From contig NZ_CP048878.1 in NCBI RefSeq assembly GCF_011009015.1, positions 4,928,354 through 4,992,353 on the forward strand: a stretch of DNA of 64,000 nucleotides. The letters are read 5' to 3'. Origin of the DNA: Spartinivicinus ruber (GTDB taxonomy: Bacteria > Pseudomonadota > Gammaproteobacteria > Pseudomonadales > Zooshikellaceae). Below the pieces are notes generated by a model. It did not search any database, was not told where the DNA came from, and saw only the letters and a program-made list of their open reading frames with translations. Every line of letters starts with the position of its first letter. Position 1 is the first letter of the stretch. A program made the translations under genes and the position numbers. Shown in pieces: positions 11,197-19,181 of the stretch.

Positions 11197-12819
11197 TTAA
11201 ATGCCCAGCTTCCAGCCGTTGGTTACAGGGTAGCGTCGATCACGACCAAAACCTCTTGCTGTAACCCTCACCCCAATGGCTGCCTGACGTCGTTTGTATT
11301 CATTAATATCCACTAAACGTAAGACGCGGTATACATCTTCTCGCTGAAAACCCGCCTCAATAATTGCCTCAGCACTTTTATCCTGCTCAATATAAAGCGC
11401 CAAAATTTCATCCAATACATCATAAGGGGGCAATGAATCCTGATCGACTTGATCCGGAGCTAACTCAGCAGAGGGTGGCCTTTCAATCACGCGTTCAGGA
11501 ATAACAATACCATTACGATTGCAGTAGCTGGATAATTGGTAAACTAATGACTTAGGCACATCCTTCAATACATCAAAGCCACCTGCCATATCACCATATA
11601 AAGTGGCGTACCCCACGGCCATTTCACTTTTGTTACCTGTAGTTAATACCAAGTAGCCTTTTTTATTAGAAATAGCCATTAACAACACTCCACGACAACG
11701 GGCTTGCAAATTCTCTTCTGTCGTATCAACATTGGTGCCAGCAAACTCATCAGCCAGTGTCTCCATAAAAGCATTAAACATTGGCTCTATTGGTAATACT
11801 GAGTAACGCACTCTCAACGTTTTTGCTTCTTGCTCTGCATCTTCCAGACTCATTTTTGAGGTATAGCGAAATGGCATCATCACTGCCTCTACACGATCGC
11901 TCCCTAGCGCATCGACTGCCACTGCTAGGGTTAGAGCAGAATCAATCCCACCTGACAAACCCAACACAACTCCCTTAAAGCCATTTTTATTGACATAATC
12001 ACGCACCCCCTGCACTAATGCCTGATAGATACTGGGAAGTAATTCAGGAATTGCTGGCTGATTAGATTGCTTTATCAAGCATTGACTATCAATATCATAC
12101 TCTGCCAAATAAATCCCTTCTTGATAAAACTCAGCTTGCACTGCCACTGTTCCATCTTTATCCATAGCAAAAGAGCCGCCATCAAATACCAACTCATCCT
12201 GCCCACCCATTTGGTTAACATAAACCATCGGCAGTTGCACTTCTAAGCATCGCTGCTTGGCAACTTCTCTACGTTCTACCTCTTTACCTCGATGAAACGG
12301 AGAAGCATTGAGGCTTAAGATCAACTCAGCACCTGCGGCTTTAGCTTGAGTCACAGGTTCTGGAAACCAAATATCTTCACAAACTGTCAGTCCTATCCTG
12401 ATGCCCCTATACTCAAATACAACCGCTTCTTTGCCAGGCAAAAAATAGCGGCGCTCATCAAACACTTGGTAATTTGGTAAGCACTGTTTAGAGTAAACAG
12501 CTAGTTGCTGGCCATTATGCAATACTACAGCCTGGTTATATTCACTGTTCGCTCCTCCAGGCGCACCAACAACTAGGCAAATATCTTCAACAGCTTGTAA
12601 CTTTTGCAATGACTGTTGCACCCGAGTTTGCATGCTGTCACGCAATAACAAGTCTTCAGGTGGATACCCACAAATACACAACTCAGGAAAAACAACTATA
12701 TCTGCCGCAAACTGTTGCTTTGCTTGCTGTGCAGTCTCAATAATTCGTTGGGTATTTCCTTCTAAATCCCCCACCAACACATTCACTTGTGCCATCACAA
12801 TTCGTAATACAGCCGTCAT
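11197..12819 (-). CDS. nadE: Glutamine-dependent NAD+ synthase
   Basis: Last step of NAD synthesis: amidation of nicotinate adenine dinucleotide using ammonia released from glutamine. The N-terminal nitrilase-fold glutaminase (residues about 1-250) has the Glu-Lys-Cys triad regions VFPELCICGYP, YSKQCLPNY and LTVCEDIWFPEP. The C-terminal synthetase has the ATP loop GLSGGIDSALT. I chose ATG at 12819, directly after a GGGGG ribosome site; an in-frame GTG 12 bases upstream overlaps that site. 540 residues is typical for the two-domain form. Single gene, convergent with bamD. Confidence 0.97.
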   Translation of the reverse strand: MTAVLRIVMAQVNVLVGDLEGNTQRIIETAQQAKQQFAADIVVFPELCICGYPPEDLLLRDSMQTRVQQSLQKLQAVEDICLVVGAPGGANSEYNQAVVLHNGQQLAVYSKQCLPNYQVFDERRYFLPGKEAVVFEYRGIRIGLTVCEDIWFPEPVTQAKAAGAELILSLNASPFHRGKEVERREVAKQRCLEVQLPMVYVNQMGGQDELVFDGGSFAMDKDGTVAVQAEFYQEGIYLAEYDIDSQCLIKQSNQPAIPELLPSIYQALVQGVRDYVNKNGFKGVVLGLSGGIDSALTLAVAVDALGSDRVEAVMMPFRYTSKMSLEDAEQEAKTLRVRYSVLPIEPMFNAFMETLADEFAGTNVDTTEENLQARCRGVLLMAISNKKGYLVLTTGNKSEMAVGYATLYGDMAGGFDVLKDVPKSLVYQLSSYCNRNGIVIPERVIERPPSAELAPDQVDQDSLPPYDVLDEILALYIEQDKSAEAIIEAGFQREDVYRVLRLVDINEYKRRQAAIGVRVTARGFGRDRRYPVTNGWKLGI

Positions 12820-12968
12820 ACCAACCCCCACATTGAACTGGTTTTACTTGCTCTATTGTCCCATTAATTTTAGTTAAAGAACAGAGTTCACTAACCCATC
12901 CACATCAATAACTTCCTTGGCTTTGCTAAACTAAAGCAAACAGAATAAAAGCAACCACAACCATTAAA

Positions 12969-14576
12969 ATGGATAATAAGACGTCAACACTACCACCAGC
13001 CAATCTTAATCTTAGAGTGTTGCGTATCTATAACCTTTACCGACTGCTTTTAGGGTTAGTCCTCACTATTAGTGCTTTTAGTCCCTTGAATATTGTGTTG
13101 TTCAATCCTGACAACCTAAAATCACTACAACTTTTTTCAATTGTTTATTTATTTATCAACATTATTGTCTTTATCAGTATTCGCCACCCCACTTCAACAG
13201 CTATTACCTTTTGCATCAGCTGCACAGATATTTTGCTATTGAGCTTATTACTTTCATTGCAAACCTCAAAAAACCTGGCATTTGGTAATTTAGTCGTCGT
13301 TTCTGTTGCAGCAGGCAATATTCTAATTAGAGGTAAATTAGGGCTTTTACTCGCTGCAATTGCTTCACTTTGTATTGTTGCTATTACCTTATTTCGCAGC
13401 ACTAACTTAACCATTGGCTTACAAACTCAAATTAGCAGCGGTTTATTAGGGTTAATTTATTTTGCTACTGCTTTTTTTATCCAAACCCTTTCAGAACGAT
13501 TAAGCCGTAGTGAAGAACTAGCAGAACAACGCCGCACAGAGTTTTTTAATTTACAGAAACTCAATCAGGTAATCATTCAACGCATGCGTACTGGCATTCT
13601 TGTCATTAGCAACGACCAACATTTAATCATGATGAATGAAGCAGCAAAATTCTTGCTAAATAGCAGTAACTATCCTAAAACCATTGAACAAGCTTCTACT
13701 CAGCTAAAGCAAGCCCTGATTAAATGGCAAAATAATCCACGCACCCGCATTGAACCTTTTCAAGCAACCACTGAAAGTCCAAAAGTAAAAGCTAATTTCA
13801 CCCGTTTACCAATGAGTGGTCATGTGAATACTTTAGTTTTTTTGGATGATATTTCATTACTAACCCAGCAGGCACAACAACTCAAGCTGGCTTCACTAGG
13901 CCGTCTTACTGCTAGTATCGCCCATGAAATCAGAAATCCATTAGGTGCCATCAGCCATGCCGCTCAGTTACTACACGAGTCACCGGATATCACAAGAGCA
14001 GATGAGCGTTTAATTGAAATTATTCAGAATCACTCTAAACGGGTAAATAATATTATTGAAAACATTTTACAAGTGGCTAAGCGAAAGCAAGCTCAACCAG
14101 AAACACTACAACTTGAGCCATGGTTGAGAAAACATTTAAGTGAAGAACATTTTACTGGCATTCAATCTCCCTTATTTGATATTCAAGCCTTTAATAGCCA
14201 AGTTGAAGTTGTATTTGACCCCCATCAATTAAGCCAAGTAGTCACCAACCTTTGTCAAAATGGTCTGCGCTACAGCTACCTAAATACTGGGGAAGCCTAT
14301 CTTAAAATTGTCATTAGTATGAAACAGGACACTGGACAACCTTATGTGGATATTATTGATAAAGGACCTGGCATTCAAAATGGCCTATCTGAACAAATTT
14401 TTGAGCCTTTTTATACGACCGAAACCATTGGGACTGGTTTGGGCTTATATATTTCAAGAGAATTATGTGAAGCTAACCAGGCAAGCCTAAACTTAATAAA
14501 AAGGAGTGAAAGTGGGTGCTGTTTTAGAATTACATTTGCTCATCCACAACGTAATCAAAGCTACTTAGAACCTTAA
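12969..14576 (+). CDS. pilS: Type IV pilus sensor histidine kinase PilS
   Basis: Membrane kinase that controls pilin transcription through PilR. The N-terminal half has about six membrane helices (residues about 28-170), then a short PAS-like linker, then HisKA with SIAHEIRNPLGAISHAAQLL (phospho-accepting His319) and a HATPase domain with DKGPGI and GTGLGLYIS. 535 residues matches PilS. It is followed after 17 bp by pilR, forming a two-gene operon, and the minor pilin cluster lies just downstream. Known for the family: PilS senses pilin levels in the inner membrane. Confidence 0.95.
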   Translation: MDNKTSTLPPANLNLRVLRIYNLYRLLLGLVLTISAFSPLNIVLFNPDNLKSLQLFSIVYLFINIIVFISIRHPTSTAITFCISCTDILLLSLLLSLQTSKNLAFGNLVVVSVAAGNILIRGKLGLLLAAIASLCIVAITLFRSTNLTIGLQTQISSGLLGLIYFATAFFIQTLSERLSRSEELAEQRRTEFFNLQKLNQVIIQRMRTGILVISNDQHLIMMNEAAKFLLNSSNYPKTIEQASTQLKQALIKWQNNPRTRIEPFQATTESPKVKANFTRLPMSGHVNTLVFLDDISLLTQQAQQLKLASLGRLTASIAHEIRNPLGAISHAAQLLHESPDITRADERLIEIIQNHSKRVNNIIENILQVAKRKQAQPETLQLEPWLRKHLSEEHFTGIQSPLFDIQAFNSQVEVVFDPHQLSQVVTNLCQNGLRYSYLNTGEAYLKIVISMKQDTGQPYVDIIDKGPGIQNGLSEQIFEPFYTTETIGTGLGLYISRELCEANQASLNLIKRSESGCCFRITFAHPQRNQSYLEP

Positions 14577-14593
14577 ACAATAAGATCAAAGCA

Positions 14594-15967
14594 ATGAGAC
14601 TGAAAACCATGGCAAACCCTTTGGTGCTAATAGTTGATGATGAGCCAGATATTAGGGAGCTTTTGGAAATCACCTTAGGACGCATGAAAATAGACACTGA
14701 AGCAGCCAGTAGCCTTGAACAAGCTTATCAACACTTGACCAACCAGGCTTTTGATCTCTGTTTAACCGATATGAACCTACCTGACGGAAATGGTATTGAC
14801 CTAGTTAAACACATCCAACAACACTACAGTAAAATTCCAGTCGCAATGATAACTGCCTATGGCAATATGGATACCGCTATTACCGCATTAAAGGCTGGCG
14901 CTTTTGATTTTGTTTCCAAGCCTGTTGACTTACAACGCCTGCGTGATTTAGTCAGTTCTGCCTTAAAATTAAATAAGTCCAATCATGCTGCCGAAGTAAA
15001 AATTACCAGTGAAACTCAGTTACTAGGTGACTCAAAAGCCATTAAGCAATTACGTAAACAAGTAATCAAACTGGCTAGAAGTCAAGCCCCTGTTTATATC
15101 AGCGGTGAATCTGGAAGCGGTAAGGAATTAGTGGCTCGACTTATTCATGAAGAAGGTGCCCGTGCAGACGCACCTTTCATACCCGTCAATTGTGGTGCAA
15201 TCCCTTCAGAACTAATGGAAAGTGAGTTCTTTGGCCATAAAAAAGGTAGCTTTACCGGCGCTGTTAACGATAAACCAGGGCTATTTCAAGCAGCTAATGG
15301 CGGCACCTTATTTTTAGATGAAGTAGCCGATTTACCTATATCTATGCAAGTTAAATTATTACGAGCAATTCAAGAAAAGTCGATCCGCCCCGTGGGCACT
15401 GAAAATGAAATTAAGGTAGATATCAGGATTCTCAGTGCAACCCATAAAGAACTTAATCAACTGGTTAATGAAGGGAATTTTCGCCAAGACTTATTCTATC
15501 GAATCAATGTTATTGAATTAAAAGTTCCCCCCTTAAGAGAACGCCCAGAAGATATCCCTTTATTGGCTCAGCATTTCTTGAATAAAATTGCCAATAGTTG
15601 TGATTTAACACCACCCCACCTTTCCAGAGAAGCCTTAGCTACTCTGAAAAATTATGCTTTTCCAGGCAATGTCAGAGAACTGGAAAACACTTTAGAAAGA
15701 GCATTTACCCTTTGTGAGGAAGATATCATTCAAAGAGATGACCTTAAGCTAAGTGATACTGAAACTAGCAACCCGCTTGCGTTACAAGCAACCACACCAC
15801 CTCCAGGAGGTGTTAGCTCTCTAGAAGACTATTTGGAAGATTTAGAGCGCAAAGCCATTGTTCAAGCCTTAGAAGATACTCGCTGGAATAAAACGGCTGC
15901 AGCGAAAAAACTGGGCATTACCTTTCGAGCCCTTCGTTACCGACTAAAGAAATTAGATTTAGAATAA
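14594..15967 (+). CDS. pilR: Sigma-54-dependent response regulator PilR
   Basis: NtrC-class activator of pilin genes. The receiver domain has phospho-acceptor Asp59 ([10 protein letters not shown]). The central AAA+ domain has Walker A GESGSGKE and the sigma-54 contact loop GSFTGA, the same variant as Pseudomonas PilR rather than GAFTGA. A Fis-type helix-turn-helix ends the protein ([20 protein letters not shown]). An alternative ATG at 14609 (MANPLVLIV) would be equally reasonable; neither has a strong ribosome site. The main target is expected to be pilA, which is not in this window. Confidence 0.96.
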   Translation: MRLKTMANPLVLIVDDEPDIRELLEITLGRMKIDTEAASSLEQAYQHLTNQAFDLCLTDMNLPDGNGIDLVKHIQQHYSKIPVAMITAYGNMDTAITALKAGAFDFVSKPVDLQRLRDLVSSALKLNKSNHAAEVKITSETQLLGDSKAIKQLRKQVIKLARSQAPVYISGESGSGKELVARLIHEEGARADAPFIPVNCGAIPSELMESEFFGHKKGSFTGAVNDKPGLFQAANGGTLFLDEVADLPISMQVKLLRAIQEKSIRPVGTENEIKVDIRILSATHKELNQLVNEGNFRQDLFYRINVIELKVPPLRERPEDIPLLAQHFLNKIANSCDLTPPHLSREALATLKNYAFPGNVRELENTLERAFTLCEEDIIQRDDLKLSDTETSNPLALQATTPPPGGVSSLEDYLEDLERKAIVQALEDTRWNKTAAAKKLGITFRALRYRLKKLDLE

Positions 15968-16283
15968 ACTTAACATCCAATATTTATAAAGCACATTTTT
16001 ATATAATCCCTCTTTTTTATTTAATAGCATCCATAAAATCCTTAATCTAAACAACTGAATCTTTTTTAATTATTCATTCAATCCATTATCAAATGGCACA
16101 CTATTTCAATCTACCATTTATGATTTTTCCAATCTACGGCATTAAATAATTAACATTTTTCTCAAAAGCTTGAGGACTCAAACAATACACCAACAAATCT
16201 GGTCAACAGTTAACAACACGATCACTCAATAATCCTTACACTCCAGAAAAACAAATCTAGCCGTAAAATATAAAGAAGGATTC
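15968..16283. other. AT-rich region before the minor pilin genes
   Basis: 316 bp, very AT-rich, with no gene and no clear terminator after pilR. TGGCAC at about 16094 followed by TTTCA recalls a sigma-54 site but lacks the essential GC at -12. AAGAAGGA directly before 16284 is the ribosome site of fimT. Confidence 0.5.
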
Positions 16284-16856
16284 ATGAAGATACATAAGGA
16301 TTTTACCCAACTTAATTCAGCAGGCTTCACCTTAATAGAGCTACTCACTACCATTGCAGTTTTTTCACTTATCGTAACGATTGGCATACCTGGCTTAAGC
16401 TCAATGGTACATAATTATCAAGCCCGCACGACCATGATGCAGTTACATAATGCCATCCAGTTAACCCGAGACTATGCCATTACCCAACAAACTTACGTTG
16501 CTATGTGTCCAAGCAAAGGCGAAAACTGTTTACGCCACTGGCAAACAGAACAACTAATGATTTTTACCGACCCCAATCGTAATGGCAAACTAGATAATAA
16601 CGAACAATTATTACGAATTATTCCAGTTAATATTAATGGCTATATCAATGCCCGCCTGTCTTCCAGAAGACAATACCTACGTTACCATCCCGAAGGACTA
16701 TCTCGACCAATTTTTGGCCGTATCACCTTATGCCCAAAAAATCAGGAAAGCTACGCACCAAGACAATTAATTGTCAATTTTGTTGGTAGAGTTCGCCATA
16801 ACACCCCATCACGTCAAAGTCGTGACGCCCAAAAAATACTAAACGAGAACTGCTAG
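16284..16856 (+). CDS. fimT: Minor pseudopilin, FimT/GspH type
   Basis: Type IV pilin-like protein of the GspH/FimT group, a candidate pilus tip or assembly-initiation component. The leader ends MKIHKDFTQLNSAG, followed by the mature N-terminus FTLIELLTTIAVF: PilD would cut after Gly14 and methylate Phe1; Glu5 is present. The rest looks like a GspH head. At 190 residues it is somewhat longer than FimU. A 120-bp gap separates it from the next pilin gene, so it may be transcribed apart from the fimU-pilY1 run. Confidence 0.85.
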   Translation: MKIHKDFTQLNSAGFTLIELLTTIAVFSLIVTIGIPGLSSMVHNYQARTTMMQLHNAIQLTRDYAITQQTYVAMCPSKGENCLRHWQTEQLMIFTDPNRNGKLDNNEQLLRIIPVNINGYINARLSSRRQYLRYHPEGLSRPIFGRITLCPKNQESYAPRQLIVNFVGRVRHNTPSRQSRDAQKILNENC

Positions 16857-16962
16857 TAGTTTTTTTCAGTAAAATAACCAGTTAGGTTACAAAATATCCT
16901 GCTTATCGGTTGATCAGTGTCTATATTAAGCCTGTATGGAGAATGCGTGATAAATTTATTAC

Positions 16963-16968
16963 AGGAGG
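16963..16968 (+). promoter_or_regulatory. Strong ribosome site of the fimU-like gene
   Basis: A perfect AGGAGG lies 9 bases before the ATG at 16978. It fixes the start codon and is the strongest ribosome site in the pilus cluster. Confidence 0.85.
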
Positions 16969-16977
16969 CCACGCATC

Positions 16978-17391
16978 ATGCAGCGCACTCAAGGTTTTAC
17001 ACTGATCGAACTGATGATCACTATTACAATAGGGGCAATCATTCTAACATTTGCTGTCCCTTCATTTAATAATTTTCTAACTAGATATCAGCTTGACACA
17101 GCAGAAAGTGAGTTTACTTCTTCAGTAAGTTTTGCAAGAAATAGTGCGATCACTCGAAATACTGAAATCACATTAACACCATCAGGTACAAATATTACTA
17201 TCAGCGCAGGCTCTTCTAATGTCATTAGAGAAGTGAATTTAGGCGTTACTATTACATCAGCTCCCATAGTTTTCAATTCGAGAGGATCAATAAATCTCGC
17301 TTCAGGCACAGATACTGTCACTGTTACTCTTCAAGGAGCAAGTGAAAGCAGAACTTTAGTGTTAAACCGTACGGGAAGCCGTCAAAATTAA
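16978..17391 (+). CDS. fimU: Minor pilin, FimU/FimT type
   Basis: 137-residue pseudopilin. A six-residue leader MQRTQG precedes FTLIELMITITIGAII, a textbook class III signal with Glu5. The small beta-rich head is Ser/Thr-rich. It is the first gene of a tight run with pilV, pilW, pilX and pilY1, the position held by fimU in Pseudomonas, where FimU links the PilVWX-PilY1 tip complex to the fibre. The head domain is diverged, so fimT-like naming is equally possible. Confidence 0.83.
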   Translation: MQRTQGFTLIELMITITIGAIILTFAVPSFNNFLTRYQLDTAESEFTSSVSFARNSAITRNTEITLTPSGTNITISAGSSNVIREVNLGVTITSAPIVFNSRGSINLASGTDTVTVTLQGASESRTLVLNRTGSRQN

Positions 17392-17407
17392 TCAAATAGG
17401 CAATGGC

Positions 17408-17932
17408 ATGCAAATAAATCAATATACAAATCAACAAGGTATTGGGCTAATTGAAGTCCTAATCACTATTTTAATCATTGCTATCGGTCTCCTTGGCTTG
17501 GCAGGTATGCAAGCACAGTCAATTAAAAGCACTTATCAGGCTAGTCAACGCTCTCAAGCCATCTGGCTTGCACAAGAATTAGTAGAAAGAATGCGAGCAA
17601 ACCCTCTTGGCATTATCAACAATGCAGCCGGGGGGTATACAAAAACTAATAGTTTTAGCTGTTCAAGCAAGCCTAAGAACTGCAATGGAAGAAGTGCATC
17701 ATGTACTCATAATGAGATAGCTCAACATGATCTATGGAATATATTTTGTGATGAAGCGACTAACAAAGAAATACTAGCCAATTTAACTCCAACCATTACA
17801 TGTGCCCCTACTGATTGCAGTCCTAATGCAGATATCACTGTCACAGTTGAATGGGAAGAAGCTTCAGGCAAGTTTAGTAGACAAGGTAATAACAACCCTA
17901 GAGTTGAACTTCTTGTAAAAATTGAAGGGTAA
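17408..17932 (+). CDS. pilV: Minor pilin / pilus modification protein PilV
   Basis: 174 residues with leader MQINQYTNQQG, then IGLIEVLITILIIAIGLLGLAG: the mature protein starts at Ile1 after Gly11, with Glu5 kept. The pattern GLLGLAGMQA and SIKSTYQASQRSQAIWLAQELVERMRANP is typical of PilV. The head contains six Cys, suggesting disulfides. It begins 16 bp after the fimU-like gene and ends 5 bp before pilW, so translation is probably coupled. Confidence 0.92.
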   Translation: MQINQYTNQQGIGLIEVLITILIIAIGLLGLAGMQAQSIKSTYQASQRSQAIWLAQELVERMRANPLGIINNAAGGYTKTNSFSCSSKPKNCNGRSASCTHNEIAQHDLWNIFCDEATNKEILANLTPTITCAPTDCSPNADITVTVEWEEASGKFSRQGNNNPRVELLVKIEG

Positions 17933-17937
17933 AGATA

Positions 17938-18639
17938 ATGCACATATACAAACAAAAAGGCTTTTCAATTATAGAGTTGATGATTGCATTATTACTAGGT
18001 TTACTCATAATCGCCGGTATTCTTCAATTATTTTTAGGTATCACACAAACATATCGACAAAATGATGAACTTGCCAGGGCACAAGAAAATGGACGAATTG
18101 CTCTGACTTTTATAGCAAAAGACCTACGTATGGCTGGTTATTGGGAAAGCGAGGGAGCCGACACTGATACTGCATTTTTTTTATTTGATTGTGATAGTAA
18201 GCTCAAGAAGTGTGATAAAGATAAATTTGGTCTAAAGCCTGGCCAACTATCCATAGCTTATCAACCACCCGATGGAATGGATTGTGCCGGGAGAAGTAGT
18301 GACATAACAAGAGGGGATTTAATTGTTAATGCTTATTACGTAGCCCAAGACCCCAGCAATAACAATGAATCATCACTTTTTTGTCGTAGTTATAATTTAA
18401 CTACAGATACTGAGCTGACTCCAGGACAAGTCTTAATTAGTGGTATTGAAAGCTTAACAGCCCAATACGCCATTGCTAAAAGCTCCTCTGGAACAACTGA
18501 AAAATACTTGAGTGATGCAGAAGTTCAAAAGGTTGATGAAAGAAATGTAAAAGCAGTAAAAGTAACTGTCGAGGCCTCTTCAGCAAATAATACAGTTCAA
18601 CCATACAGCACAACTGTTCAGATAAAGAACGCACTTTAA
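17938..18639 (+). CDS. pilW: Minor pilin PilW
   Basis: 233 residues. The leader MHIYKQKG is followed by FSIIELMIALLLGLLIIAGILQLF, with Glu5 in place. After the helix the motif ENGRIALTFIAKDLRMAGYWE is characteristic of PilW. The head has four Cys. The stop codon overlaps an ATG of the next frame (TTTAATG), but the likelier pilX start is 18 bases further on. PilW is part of the pilus tip priming complex in Pseudomonas; same role inferred here. Confidence 0.93.
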   Translation: MHIYKQKGFSIIELMIALLLGLLIIAGILQLFLGITQTYRQNDELARAQENGRIALTFIAKDLRMAGYWESEGADTDTAFFLFDCDSKLKKCDKDKFGLKPGQLSIAYQPPDGMDCAGRSSDITRGDLIVNAYYVAQDPSNNNESSLFCRSYNLTTDTELTPGQVLISGIESLTAQYAIAKSSSGTTEKYLSDAEVQKVDERNVKAVKVTVEASSANNTVQPYSTTVQIKNAL

Positions 18640-18656
18640 TGAGAGATGTAATAATC

Positions 18657-19154
18657 ATGTACAAACAACAAGGATCTTCACTAATTATTAGTCTTGTTCT
18701 ATTAGCAATTTTTAGCTTGATTGGTATTGCAGCTATGTCAACATCAACAGTTGAAGAAAAAATGGCTAGTAATAGCCAAGAAAGCTTAGACGTATTTCAA
18801 CTCACACAAAGTGAATTAGATGGACAAGTTACTTATCTGAAATCAGATATAAAAAAAATTTACGAAGCTGTTAACAGCACCAATCAGAAAGCAAACCTCA
18901 ATCATTCATTAGATCAAGCCAAAACCACTAAACGTGGGATTACCAGCAACCAGTCTGAGCTTAATTATGAAGGATTATCAAGCTTCTCGGGTTTTGGCAA
19001 AACTAATACTTTCTCAAATGATATTAATTCACCTAAAGCCACTTACTTGTTTGAGCTTAATGCACAATTAGAAAAAACTAGTGGTTCTAACTCAAACCAA
19101 ACATATGGATTAAGTTATACAGGCCCAAAACAAAAAAAATTCTCCAACAAATAA
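18657..19154 (+). CDS. pilX: Minor pilin PilX
   Basis: PilX-type pseudopilin. I prefer ATG at 18657 (leader MYKQQG, then SSLIISLVLLAIFSLIGIAAM), since it gives a normal short leader and follows a GAGAG ribosome site. The overlapping ATG at 18639 would add six residues. Residue 5 of the mature protein is Ile, not Glu, as is usual for PilX/GspK-like pilins that sit at the fibre tip. STSTVEEKMASNSQES matches the PilX_N family pattern. 165 residues. It is followed after 27 bp by pilY1. Confidence 0.9.
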   Translation: MYKQQGSSLIISLVLLAIFSLIGIAAMSTSTVEEKMASNSQESLDVFQLTQSELDGQVTYLKSDIKKIYEAVNSTNQKANLNHSLDQAKTTKRGITSNQSELNYEGLSSFSGFGKTNTFSNDINSPKATYLFELNAQLEKTSGSNSNQTYGLSYTGPKQKKFSNK

Positions 19155-19181
19155 CAGTTTATCTTATAAGGCAACAGATCA

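Noticed and set aside
16091-16107. Sigma-54-like site TGGCAC-N5-TTTCA upstream of fimT
   Set aside because: Lacks the near-invariant GC at -12; only the -24 half matches, and the sequence is 175 bp from the gene.
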